Source: Beijerinckiaceae bacterium
GTDB lineage: Bacteria; Pseudomonadota; Alphaproteobacteria; Rhizobiales; Beijerinckiaceae
DNA: 5,237 nucleotides
Direction: 5' to 3'
NCBI GenBank assembly: GCA_947458675.1
Contig: CANHAW010000171.1
Location: 1-5,237, forward strand
Made by a program: the position numbers and the translations under genes. The notes beneath the pieces were generated by a model that saw nothing but the letters and a program-made list of their open reading frames with translations, did no database searches and was not told the DNA's origin. This document shows positions 1 to 5,237 of the stretch, one piece after another (positions within the stretch are counted from its first letter, which is position 1; every line of letters begins with the position of its first letter).

Positions 1-887
1 AAAGTGCCCTGGCCGCCGACAATGCCATAGACAATCGTCGGGTCGGATTGCAGACGCATGCGCTTGTTCAATCGATTGACGAACACGCCGGCGACACGCG
101 CGCGCTCGTCGGCCCGGCCCGTCTCCTTTTCGACGATGGAGGCAAGCGTCACAAGTTCATGGGGCGTGCGCAGCGGCAATGAGGGATCGCGTTTCGCCCA
201 GATCTGATCGATGAGCCGGCGCTGATCCTCCTGCATCTTGCGAAAGAGATCGTTCCGCGACATGCCGCGCGGCACGCGATAGGTTTCGGGCAGCAACATT
301 CCCTCGCGCGGCGCTTCGCGCAAATCGCCTGCCAATAAATCATTCTCGCGCAAACGCTGGATGATCTGTTCGGTCGTCAGACCTTCGGGAATGGTGATTG
401 AATGCAGGAACTGGCGCCCAGAGACGAGCAGATCCATCACTTCGCGCAGACTGGCCTCGCGCTTGAATAAATATTCGCCGGCTTTGACATTGCCGCGATT
501 GCCTTCAAGCAGCAGCGAAACATTCATCAGCACCGGCGCATCGATCACGCCTTCGCGCTCGAGCTGCGCGAGAATTTCCGGCACATCGGTGCGCGGCGCA
601 ATATAGACAAGCCTGTCCTGCTGCAGCGGGCCGACGCTGCGTAATTTCTGCTGGACGTAAACAACGCCCGTAATGGCGCCCACAGCTGCGACCAGAAGAA
701 AAGACAGAAAGCCGCTGACCAGGGCCAAAGTGCCTGTGCGGCGCGGTTTCCTGGGCGGCGGTGGCGGTGGCGGCGTATCGGGCTGCAAGGCCTCGCTGGG
801 CGAACGCAGAGACGGTTTGCGAAACAGGCTAAAACCCTTTGCCTGTTCAGGCACGCTTTCCTTCGGATTTTCCGTCGGCTCGGCCAT
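1..887 (-). CDS. mltG: Endolytic transglycosylase MltG (YceG-like), 3' end cut by window edge
   Basis: Membrane-bound lytic transglycosylase that cleaves nascent glycan strands of peptidoglycan on the periplasmic side of the inner membrane. I see 295 complete codons from the ATG at 887 with no stop, so the C-terminus lies outside the window. The layout is a cytoplasmic tail (1-53) with seven consecutive prolines (39-45) followed by basic residues, one hydrophobic membrane segment (about 54-77), then a periplasmic YceG domain. Family landmarks are LLPETY (198-203), the SIVEKET segment with the likely catalytic glutamate at 253 (equivalent to Glu218 of E. coli MltG), and RLQSDPT (278-284). E. 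coli MltG is about 340 residues, so perhaps 50-100 residues are missing. The start has no strong ribosome site. In-frame GTG codons at 899 and 902 are alternatives that would change only the first few residues. It follows fabF by 115 bp, the usual alphaproteobacterial order. Confidence 0.93.
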   Translation of the reverse strand, partial: MAEPTENPKESVPEQAKGFSLFRKPSLRSPSEALQPDTPPPPPPPRKPRRTGTLALVSGFLSFLLVAAVGAITGVVYVQQKLRSVGPLQQDRLVYIAPRTDVPEILAQLEREGVIDAPVLMNVSLLLEGNRGNVKAGEYLFKREASLREVMDLLVSGRQFLHSITIPEGLTTEQIIQRLRENDLLAGDLREAPREGMLLPETYRVPRGMSRNDLFRKMQEDQRRLIDQIWAKRDPSLPLRTPHELVTLASIVEKETGRADERARVAGVFVNRLNKRMRLQSDPTIVYGIVGGQGT

Positions 888-1002
888 TGGCGCAACCACC
901 ACTCTCGATCAGACGCAAATCAATGCGGTCACACTAAACTAATCCACATTATGGCGAAACATAGGAATGGCTGCGGCAAAGCTCGCGCTTATCCCCACAG
1001 AT

Positions 1003-2262
1003 TCACAGACGCCTGAAAATCAGCGATGCATTCGTGCCGCCAAACCCGAAGGAATTGGACAGGACGGTATCGATCTTGCGCTTGCGTGCAACCTTGGGAA
1101 CCAGATCGATGGCTGTTTCCACGCTCGGATTGTCCAGATTGAGCGTCGGCGGCGCAACCTGGTCGCGAATAGCGAGAATGGAGAAGACCGCCTCAACTGC
1201 GCCCGCAGCCCCAAGCAGATGGCCAATCGCCGATTTGGTCGATGACATTGTAAGCTTGGGCGCAGCATCGCCAACCAGACGCGTCACGGCGCCGAGTTCG
1301 ATCTCGTCGCCAAGCGGCGTCGATGTGCCATGCGCATTAATATAATCAAGATCATGCGCCGAAATGCCGGCCCGCTTCATCGCCGCCTGCATGCAGCGGA
1401 AAGCACCATCGCCATCTTCGGTCGGCGCGGTGATGTGATAGGCGTCGCCCGACAGGCCATAGCCGATCAGCTCGCCGTAAATTTTCGCGCCGCGCGCTTT
1501 GGCATGTTCATATTCTTCGAGCACGACTACGCCCGCGCCTTCGCCCATGACGAAACCATCGCGATCCTTGTCGTAGGGACGCGAGCCTTTTTCGGGCGTG
1601 TCGTTGAAACCGGTGGACAAAGCGCGACAGGCGGCAAAGCCGGCCAGTCCCAAGCGGTTGATCGCGCTTTCAGCACCACCTGCCACCATCACATCGGCAT
1701 CGCCCAGCGCAATGAGGCGCCCGGCATCGCCGATCGCATGAGCGCCGGTCGAACAGGCGGTGACAACGGAATGGTTCGGCCCTTTGAGGCCATGCTGGAT
1801 CGAGACATAGCCCGAGGCCAGATTGATGAGACGGCCGGGAATGAAGAACGGCGACAGACGCCGCGGGCCTTTTTCCTTCAGCACCAGCGAGGCTTCGTAA
1901 ATGCCGCCCAGCCCGCCAATGCCCGAGCCGATCAACACGCCTGTTGTGGTCTGTTCTTCATAGGTTTTGGGCGCCCAGCCGGCGTCTTTCAACGCCTGCG
2001 TCGCAGCCGCCATCGCATAGACGATGAATTCATCGACCTTGCGCTGTTCCTTGGGCTCCATCCATTCGTCGGGATTGAAAGCACCGGTCGAACTATCGCC
2101 GCGCGGAATCTGACAAGCGATCTGGCAGGGCAGGTCCGACACTTCGAAATTTTCGACGCGTCCGGCCCCATTTCGGCCCTCGATCAGCCGCGTCCAGACA
2201 GTCTCAACGCCGCTGCCCAGCGGTGTGACGAGGCCGAGCCCGGTAACGACCACCCTTCTCAT
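1003..2262 (-). CDS. fabF: 3-oxoacyl-[acyl-carrier-protein] synthase II (KAS II)
   Basis: Condensing enzyme of FAS II. It takes an acyl chain from acyl-ACP onto its active cysteine and condenses it with malonyl-ACP, releasing CO2 and giving a 3-ketoacyl-ACP two carbons longer; it acts in the cytoplasm. The protein has 419 residues, normal for FabF (E. coli 413). The N-terminus RRVVVTGLG is typical. The thiolase-fold Cys-His-His triad is visible: Cys170 in TACSTG, His311 in NAHGTSTPLGD and His348 in KSAIGHLLGAAG, with Lys343 before it. The C-terminal GFGGTN loop (406-411) is intact. I chose the ATG at 2262 because family homology begins there. A TTG at 2319 would add 19 residues unlike the family. 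The ribosome site is weak (GGGA, 8 bases upstream). The gene lies 145 bp after acpP, behind a terminator-like hairpin, so it may be expressed at a lower level than acpP. Confidence 0.97.
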   Translation of the reverse strand: MRRVVVTGLGLVTPLGSGVETVWTRLIEGRNGAGRVENFEVSDLPCQIACQIPRGDSSTGAFNPDEWMEPKEQRKVDEFIVYAMAAATQALKDAGWAPKTYEEQTTTGVLIGSGIGGLGGIYEASLVLKEKGPRRLSPFFIPGRLINLASGYVSIQHGLKGPNHSVVTACSTGAHAIGDAGRLIALGDADVMVAGGAESAINRLGLAGFAACRALSTGFNDTPEKGSRPYDKDRDGFVMGEGAGVVVLEEYEHAKARGAKIYGELIGYGLSGDAYHITAPTEDGDGAFRCMQAAMKRAGISAHDLDYINAHGTSTPLGDEIELGAVTRLVGDAAPKLTMSSTKSAIGHLLGAAGAVEAVFSILAIRDQVAPPTLNLDNPSVETAIDLVPKVARKRKIDTVLSNSFGFGGTNASLIFRRL

Positions 2263-2293
2263 ATCGCTTTTCCCAATTTGCCGCTTGTGATGC

Positions 2294-2308
2294 CCGGACA
2301 GCGTCCGG
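2294..2308 (-). other. Small hairpin in the fabF 5' leader
   Basis: A perfect 6-bp inverted repeat (CCGGAC / GTCCGG) with a 3-base loop lies about 30 bases upstream of the fabF ATG. No T tract follows it on the minus strand, so it does not look like a terminator. It could be mRNA structure or a protein site. A short GC-rich palindrome can also arise by chance in DNA of this composition. Confidence 0.4.
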
Positions 2309-2348
2309 TCCGCAATCAATACGCCCTAACCGGCGCGACAGACCGACA

Positions 2349-2369
2349 AGGGCCGGCGGCACCGGCCCT
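2349..2369 (-). other. GC-rich hairpin between acpP and fabF
   Basis: A perfect 8-bp inverted repeat (AGGGCCGG / CCGGCCCT) with a 5-base loop. On the minus strand it is followed by TGT, too poor in T for a confident intrinsic terminator. It sits 5 bases past the T tract of the stronger hairpin after acpP, so the two may act as a tandem termination or 3'-end stabilising structure. Confidence 0.5.
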
Positions 2370-2374
2370 CGCGG

Positions 2375-2399
2375 AAAAGGCCCGGCAGCAAGCCGGGCC
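2375..2399 (-). terminator. Probable intrinsic terminator or attenuator after acpP
   Basis: On the minus strand a perfect 8-bp stem (GGCCCGGC / GCCGGGCC) with the 5-base loop TTGCT is followed directly by TTTT. It begins 8 bases after the acpP stop codon. The GC-only stem and T run are the hallmarks of a Rho-independent terminator, although four T residues is short. Placed inside the fab cluster, it would let partial termination give more acpP than fabF transcript. That role is inferred from position only. Confidence 0.68.
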
Positions 2400-2407
2400 G
2401 TGCAGGA

Positions 2408-2644
2408 TCAGGCCGAGGCCTTCTCGAGGAACTTCACGGCATCGCCGACGGTCACGATTGTCTCGGCCGCATCGTCGGGAATCTCGACGCCGAATTCTTC
2501 TTCGAACGCCATCACCAGCTCGACCGTATCGAGCGAGTCAGCGCCGAGATCGTCGATGAAATTGGCATTATCGACAACCTTCTCGGCGTCCACGCCGAGG
2601 TGCTCAATCACGATCTTTTTCACGCGCTCGGCGACATCGCTCAT
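2408..2644 (-). CDS. acpP: Acyl carrier protein
   Basis: Small acidic carrier that holds the growing acyl chain as a thioester on a 4'-phosphopantetheine arm and shuttles it between the FAS II enzymes in the cytoplasm. The protein has 78 residues, the same as E. coli AcpP. The attachment serine is Ser37 in the signature [19 protein letters not shown] (34-52), at the start of helix II. The acidic helix II face that docks with FabD, FabG and FabF is intact, with Asp36, Asp39, Glu42 and Glu48-50. [16 protein letters not shown] (55-70) is the conserved helix III region. The start ATG has a good ribosome site (GAGGA, 6 bases upstream). The gene has a 263-bp leader after fabG and a terminator-like hairpin just after its stop, which suggests a partly independent and abundant transcript, as is usual for this gene. 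Confidence 0.98.
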   Translation of the reverse strand: MSDVAERVKKIVIEHLGVDAEKVVDNANFIDDLGADSLDTVELVMAFEEEFGVEIPDDAAETIVTVGDAVKFLEKASA

Positions 2645-2907
2645 CTTACGTCCTCATCTCTTGAAACTTTTGCAGGAAATGGCCGATGGGACCCGGACGC
2701 ACGCAGCCCAAGCGGGATGCGGCCAGAGGCCCGCCGACCCCGCCCCGCGGGATCCTTGGAATGCTCGACACTCGACCGGCCATCCCATCTGGATGTGACC
2801 GCCTTGGATTCGGGCGCCGTCCAAGGGGTCAACTAACATATTCGCAATCAACTGGCGAGAGCTTCGGAGCGCCCCCCTGCCTTTGTCTGTATATAAGACT
2901 AAGCGCC
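2645..2907 (-). promoter_or_regulatory. Long acpP leader / fabG-acpP intergenic region
   Basis: 263 bases without a credible gene, unusually long inside this cluster. Just after the fabG stop is an AT-rich stretch around 2889-2902 (TATATA on the minus strand), then a TTGATTGCG element at 2851-2843 and a TTGACC at 2832-2827 that resembles a -35 box. None has a convincing partner hexamer at normal spacing, so I cannot place the acpP promoter. Three copies of a 7-base word (CCTTGGA / TCCAAGG), a short tandem CTCGACACTCGAC on the plus strand (2764-2776) and an imperfect GC-rich hairpin with a bulge (2719-2734) also lie here. Short minus-strand reading frames in the region lack ribosome sites and recognisable protein features. 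Confidence 0.5.
2754..2826 (-). repeat. CCTTGGA / TCCAAGG repeat set with potential alternative stems
   Basis: In minus-strand (transcript) sense, CCTTGGA at 2826-2820 is followed by two copies of its complement TCCAAGG, at 2808-2802 and 2760-2754. The first pair forms a perfect 7-bp stem with an 11-base loop. The second copy, 48 bases further on, could pair with the same upstream arm, so the two stems exclude each other. Alternatively the words could be repeated protein-binding sites. The repeats are directly visible; any function is inferred. Confidence 0.55.
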
Positions 2908-3645
2908 TCAGATCATTGCCATTCCGCCGTTGACATGCAGGGTGGCCCCGGTCACGTAGCCAGCATCCCGGCTCGCCAGATAGACCGCAGCCGCCGCAAT
3001 ATCGGCGCCGGTGCCCAGCTTGCCGGCTGGAATCGTAGCCAGAATCGATTCCTTCTGCTTGTCGTTCAAAGCATCGGTCATCGGACTTTCAATAAAGCCC
3101 GGCGCGATGCAATTGACCGTGATATTGCGGCTGGCGACTTCGGCAGCCAGCGATTTGGACATGCCGATCATGCCGGCTTTCGACGCCGCATAATTGCCCT
3201 GCCCTGCATTGCCGGTCACGCCGACGATCGAGGTGATCGAAATGATGCGGCCGAAACGGCGCTTCATCATGCCCCGCAGACAGGCGCGCGACAGGCGGAA
3301 GGTCGACGTCAGATTGACGTTGATAACCTGCTCCCAATCCTCGTCCTTCATGCGCATGAAGAGACCATCGCGGGTGATGCCGGCATTATTGACGAGAATG
3401 TCGATCTGGCCCATCGCCGCTTCCGCTGCCGGAACCAGCGCCTCAACTGCATCCTTGTCGCCCAGATTGCAGGGCAGGATGTGAACGCGCTCGCCCAATT
3501 CGGCGGCGAGTTTCTCCAGCGCCTCGGCACGCGTGCCGGAAATGCCGACAGTCGCGCCCTGAGCGTGAAGGGCGCGGGCGATCTGGCCGCCGAGACCGCC
3601 GGTGGCGCCTGTCACAAGCGCGCTAAGTCCATTGAGTTCGAACAT
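2908..3645 (-). CDS. fabG: 3-oxoacyl-[acyl-carrier-protein] reductase
   Basis: NADPH-dependent short-chain dehydrogenase/reductase that performs the first reduction of each FAS II cycle, 3-ketoacyl-ACP to (R)-3-hydroxyacyl-ACP, as a cytoplasmic tetramer. The 245 residues match the usual FabG length (E. coli 244). The Rossmann cofactor motif is TGATGGLG (12-19), and NNAG (86-89) follows. The catalytic tetrad Asn111, Ser139, Tyr152 and Lys156 is complete, the last two in YAASK. Basic residues Arg129-Arg130 and Arg173 lie where FabG contacts ACP. PGFIESPMT (182-190) and the C-terminal GATLHVNGGMAMI are typical of FabG. The cofactor motif has Gly where E. coli FabG has Arg (TGASRGIG). The ATG at 3645 has a strong ribosome site (AAGGAG, 6 bases upstream). 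It starts 21 bp after the fabD stop, so the two are almost certainly co-transcribed. Confidence 0.97.
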   Translation of the reverse strand: MFELNGLSALVTGATGGLGGQIARALHAQGATVGISGTRAEALEKLAAELGERVHILPCNLGDKDAVEALVPAAEAAMGQIDILVNNAGITRDGLFMRMKDEDWEQVINVNLTSTFRLSRACLRGMMKRRFGRIISITSIVGVTGNAGQGNYAASKAGMIGMSKSLAAEVASRNITVNCIAPGFIESPMTDALNDKQKESILATIPAGKLGTGADIAAAAVYLASRDAGYVTGATLHVNGGMAMI

Positions 3646-3666
3646 GATTTGCTCCTTGGCAGGCGG

Positions 3667-4614
3667 TCAGGATTTGGCTCGGGCGGCAAAGGCCTCAATA
3701 TCGGCGGGTGCACCAATGGCCGTGCCGGTAGCTGTGTCGGCGATGCGTTTTACAAGACCTGACAAGACTTTGCCTGATCCAAGCTCATAAAATGATGTAA
3801 CGCCTTCACGCGCCATAAAGGCAATGCTCTCGGCCCAGCGCACCGTGCCGGTGACCTGTTCGACAAGGCGGCGACGAATTTCTTCCGGGTCGGTCAACGG
3901 CGAGGCCAGGACATTGGCAACAAGCGGCACGCAGGGCGCCTTCATCGTCACTTTGGCCAGCGCATCGGCCATGGCATCGGCTGCCGGCTGCATCAAGGCG
4001 CAATGGAAAGGTGCGGAGACCGGCAGCAGAATGGCCCGCTTAATGCCCTTTGCCTTGGCGATCTCCATGGCGCGCTCGACCGCCGCCTTGTGGCCGGAGC
4101 AAACGACCTGGCCACCGCCATTGTCATTGGCGATCTGGCAGACCTGACCCTGTGCGGCCTCTGCGGCGATTGCGACGCCGGTTGCGTAATCGGCGCCCAG
4201 CAAAGCAGCCATGGCACCCTCGCCGACGGGGACGGCTTTCTGCATGGCCTGCCCGCGCAAGCGCAGGAGGCGCGCCGTATCGGCCAGCGAAAAGGTGCCG
4301 GCGGCGGCCAAAGCCGAATATTCGCCGAGCGAATGGCCGGCGATGAATTTGGCTTCCCCGGCAATATTGAGACCCGCATGGGCCTCCAGCACGCGGGTGA
4401 CGGCAAGGCTCACCGCCATCAAAGCGGGCTGGGCATTGGCGGTCAAAGTGAGATCGGCCTCGGGCCCCTCGAACATAAGAGCCGAAAGTTTTTGGCCCAG
4501 CGCCTCATCGACTTCGGCAAAAACGGCGCGCGCCTCGGCAAAATTCTCGGCAAGCGCCTTGCCCATGCCCACCGCCTGCGAGCCCTGACCGGGAAAGATG
4601 AAAGCTATCGACAT
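3667..4614 (-). CDS. fabD: Malonyl-CoA:acyl carrier protein transacylase
   Basis: Transfers the malonyl group from malonyl-CoA to the phosphopantetheine of AcpP, supplying the extender unit for FabF and other condensing enzymes; it acts in the cytoplasm. The 315 residues are close to E. coli FabD (309). The oxyanion-side motif PGQGSQ (8-13) is near the N-terminus. The nucleophile elbow is GHSLGEYSA (93-101) with Ser95. Arg120, which binds the malonyl carboxylate, sits in RLRGQAMQ. The catalytic His204 is in SAPFHCALM, and Gln253 matches the conserved late Gln. I chose the ATG at 4614 because the family begins with a short strand leading into PGQGSQ and AAAGGG lies 6 bases upstream. An in-frame ATG at 4662 would add 16 residues, and the frame stays open further upstream into the divergent gene, but none of that resembles FabD. 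First gene of the minus-strand cluster. Confidence 0.97.
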   Translation of the reverse strand: MSIAFIFPGQGSQAVGMGKALAENFAEARAVFAEVDEALGQKLSALMFEGPEADLTLTANAQPALMAVSLAVTRVLEAHAGLNIAGEAKFIAGHSLGEYSALAAAGTFSLADTARLLRLRGQAMQKAVPVGEGAMAALLGADYATGVAIAAEAAQGQVCQIANDNGGGQVVCSGHKAAVERAMEIAKAKGIKRAILLPVSAPFHCALMQPAADAMADALAKVTMKAPCVPLVANVLASPLTDPEEIRRRLVEQVTGTVRWAESIAFMAREGVTSFYELGSGKVLSGLVKRIADTATGTAIGAPADIEAFAARAKS

Positions 4615-4620
4615 GGTGGG

Positions 4621-4626
4621 CCCTTT
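4621..4626 (-). promoter_or_regulatory. Ribosome binding site deciding the fabD start
   Basis: AAAGGG on the minus strand, 6 bases before the ATG at 4614. It supports that start over the in-frame ATG at 4662 and over the longer open frame that reaches into the divergent gene. Confidence 0.5.
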
Positions 4627-4653
4627 CGCCAAACGTCCCGCTTCGCTGGGAGC

Positions 4654-4682
4654 CGATTGCATTGCGACCCTCGCCAAGTCAA
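4654..4682 (-). promoter_or_regulatory. Weak candidate promoter for fabD
   Basis: On the minus strand TTGACT (4682-4677) matches a sigma-70-type -35 box in five of six bases. At 17-base spacing the -10 position is CAATCG, a poor match, so this is only a candidate. If used, transcription would begin near 4647, downstream of the alternative ATG at 4662 and consistent with the chosen fabD start. Confidence 0.25.
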
Positions 4683-4716
4683 GGGCAAGGCGGCAGACAG
4701 GGCAGATCGCCAACAT

Positions 4717-4744
4717 TGAAACGGCAGGCTTGAAACGGCAGGCT
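4717..4744. repeat. 14-bp perfect tandem duplication in the divergent intergenic region
   Basis: The unit TGAAACGGCAGGCT occurs twice head to tail (4717-4730 and 4731-4744); the T at 4716 extends the match to 29 bases of period 14. It lies about 100 bp upstream of fabD and 72 bp upstream of the plus-strand gene, a position where paired regulator sites would be plausible. It could equally be a replication-slippage duplication. Confidence 0.85.
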
Positions 4745-4824
4745 GGGGACAGCTGACTTTCATCTTGCAAGTGCGAGAGCGCGCACCGACACTGCCCGCC
4801 AATCTCGAATCGACAGGTTCTTTT

Positions 4825-5237
4825 ATGGCAGTTCTCGGAAAATCCTGCGGCACTTGCACCATGTGCTGTCAGGTTCTTGAAATCGAACATTTCGAAAAAC
4901 CAGCCGGCAAGCTCTGCGACCATTGCGTGCTTGGTGGGGGCTGCAAAATTTATAAAAAGCGCCCGGAAGTCTGCCGCGATTTCGAATGCGACTGGATGAT
5001 GGAACGCGACATGCCCGCGACCCTGCGCCCCGACAAGGTGGGCACGATCCTGATGGAAGATGCCGATTCAGACGAGTATCAGGCTGTCTGCGATCCGACG
5101 AAGCCCATGGCCTGGCGTCACCCGCTGGTCTTCAAATTTCTCCTCGCCAAGGCCAAGGAAGGCCGGGTCGTGGTGGCCAAAGCCGGCCTGCAGGCCTGGC
5201 GGATTTACGACAACGGGCAGGTTGCGCCTTGGTCGTG
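4825..5237 (+). CDS. Cysteine-rich YkgJ / CxxCxxCC family protein, 3' end cut by window edge
   Basis: Divergent gene with 137 complete codons and no stop before the right edge. The N-terminus carries CGTCTMCC (Cys8, Cys11, Cys14, Cys15), then Cys31, Cys34, Cys40, and the block CKIYKKRPEVCRDFEC (40-55) with Cys50 and Cys55. This CxxCxxCC ... RPxxCRxFxC layout is that of the YkgJ / FliB-related putative zinc- or iron-chelating family (Pfam CxxCxxCC). Members probably bind a metal or Fe-S cluster, but the cellular role of most is unknown. The second half (about 64-137) has one more cysteine (Cys89) and no motif I recognise. There is no signal peptide or membrane segment, so the protein is probably cytoplasmic. 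The ATG is preceded by ACAGG 7 bases upstream; an in-frame GTG at 4771 would add 18 residues. It is transcribed away from fabD, with 210 bp between the two starts. Confidence 0.85.
   Translation, partial: MAVLGKSCGTCTMCCQVLEIEHFEKPAGKLCDHCVLGGGCKIYKKRPEVCRDFECDWMMERDMPATLRPDKVGTILMEDADSDEYQAVCDPTKPMAWRHPLVFKFLLAKAKEGRVVVAKAGLQAWRIYDNGQVAPWS

Noticed and set aside
888..1002. Possible terminator or promoter between fabF and mltG
   Set aside because: The gap is partly AT-rich (CATAAT on the minus strand near 950), but no hairpin with a T tract and no -35/-10 pair at normal spacing could be supported.
2263..2319. Earlier TTG start for fabF adding 19 residues
   Set aside because: The added residues are unlike the FabF N-terminus, and the ATG at 2262 begins exactly where family similarity begins.
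1330..2559. 409-codon open frame on the plus strand antisense to fabF and acpP
   Set aside because: It runs opposite two unmistakable conserved genes. The translation has no recognisable domain, and long antisense frames are common in GC-rich coding DNA.
2654..2851. Small minus-strand reading frames (63-65 codons) in the acpP leader
   Set aside because: They have no ribosome site, no recognisable protein features and overlap each other in different frames; they look like chance open frames.
2686..3762. 358-codon open frame on the plus strand antisense to fabG
   Set aside because: It covers the complete, motif-perfect fabG on the other strand. Its own translation is of low-quality composition with no family signature.
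4003..4719. 238-codon open frame on the plus strand antisense to fabD
   Set aside because: Shadow of the fabD coding frame, with no domain or supporting ribosome site seen.
4771..4786. Inverted repeat GTGCG / CGCAC upstream of the YkgJ-like gene
   Set aside because: The arms are only 5 bp in GC-rich DNA, with no known operator match, so chance is the simplest explanation.
4615..4923. N-terminal extension of fabD of about 103 residues
   Set aside because: The frame stays open upstream, but the extension does not resemble FabD, overlaps the start of the divergent gene, and a ribosome site precedes the ATG at 4614.

Overview
The window carries the core genes of a bacterial type II fatty acid synthesis (FAS II) cluster. 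They are all on the minus strand, in the order fabD (4614-3667), fabG (3645-2908), acpP (2644-2408), fabF (2262-1003) and mltG (887 to beyond the left edge). A divergent plus-strand gene starts at 4825 and runs off the right edge. It encodes a cysteine-rich protein of the YkgJ / CxxCxxCC type. The gene order ending in fabF-mltG, the GC-rich codon use and the protein sequences fit an alphaproteobacterium, probably of the order Hyphomicrobiales. A Beijerinckiaceae- or Methylocystaceae-like genome is a guess; the sequence alone does not settle the genus.

Layout from right to left, in the direction of transcription. A 210-bp divergent intergenic region (4615-4824) separates the YkgJ-like gene from fabD. 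It holds a perfect 14-bp tandem duplication and a weak promoter-like -35 element facing fabD. fabD and fabG are tightly coupled, with a 21-bp gap and a strong AAGGAG ribosome site. A 263-bp leader lies between fabG and acpP. It holds one CCTTGGA and two downstream TCCAAGG copies (minus-strand sense), which could form two mutually exclusive stems. Eight bases after the acpP stop is a GC-rich 8-bp hairpin followed by four T residues, which looks like an intrinsic terminator or attenuator. Two more hairpins fill the rest of the 145-bp gap before fabF. A 115-bp, partly AT-rich gap precedes mltG.

Functionally, FabD loads malonyl groups onto the acyl carrier protein (AcpP), FabF condenses malonyl-ACP with the growing acyl-ACP, and FabG reduces the resulting 3-ketoacyl-ACP. 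MltG is an inner-membrane endolytic transglycosylase that cuts nascent peptidoglycan, so the cluster links lipid and cell wall growth. All expected catalytic residues are present in the four FAS II proteins and in the visible part of MltG.

This is an ordinary, conserved housekeeping locus. I see no mobile element, CRISPR array, tRNA, rRNA or novel multi-gene system. What deserves a second look is non-coding: the acpP leader repeats, the terminator-like hairpins after acpP, and the tandem repeat in the divergent promoter region.
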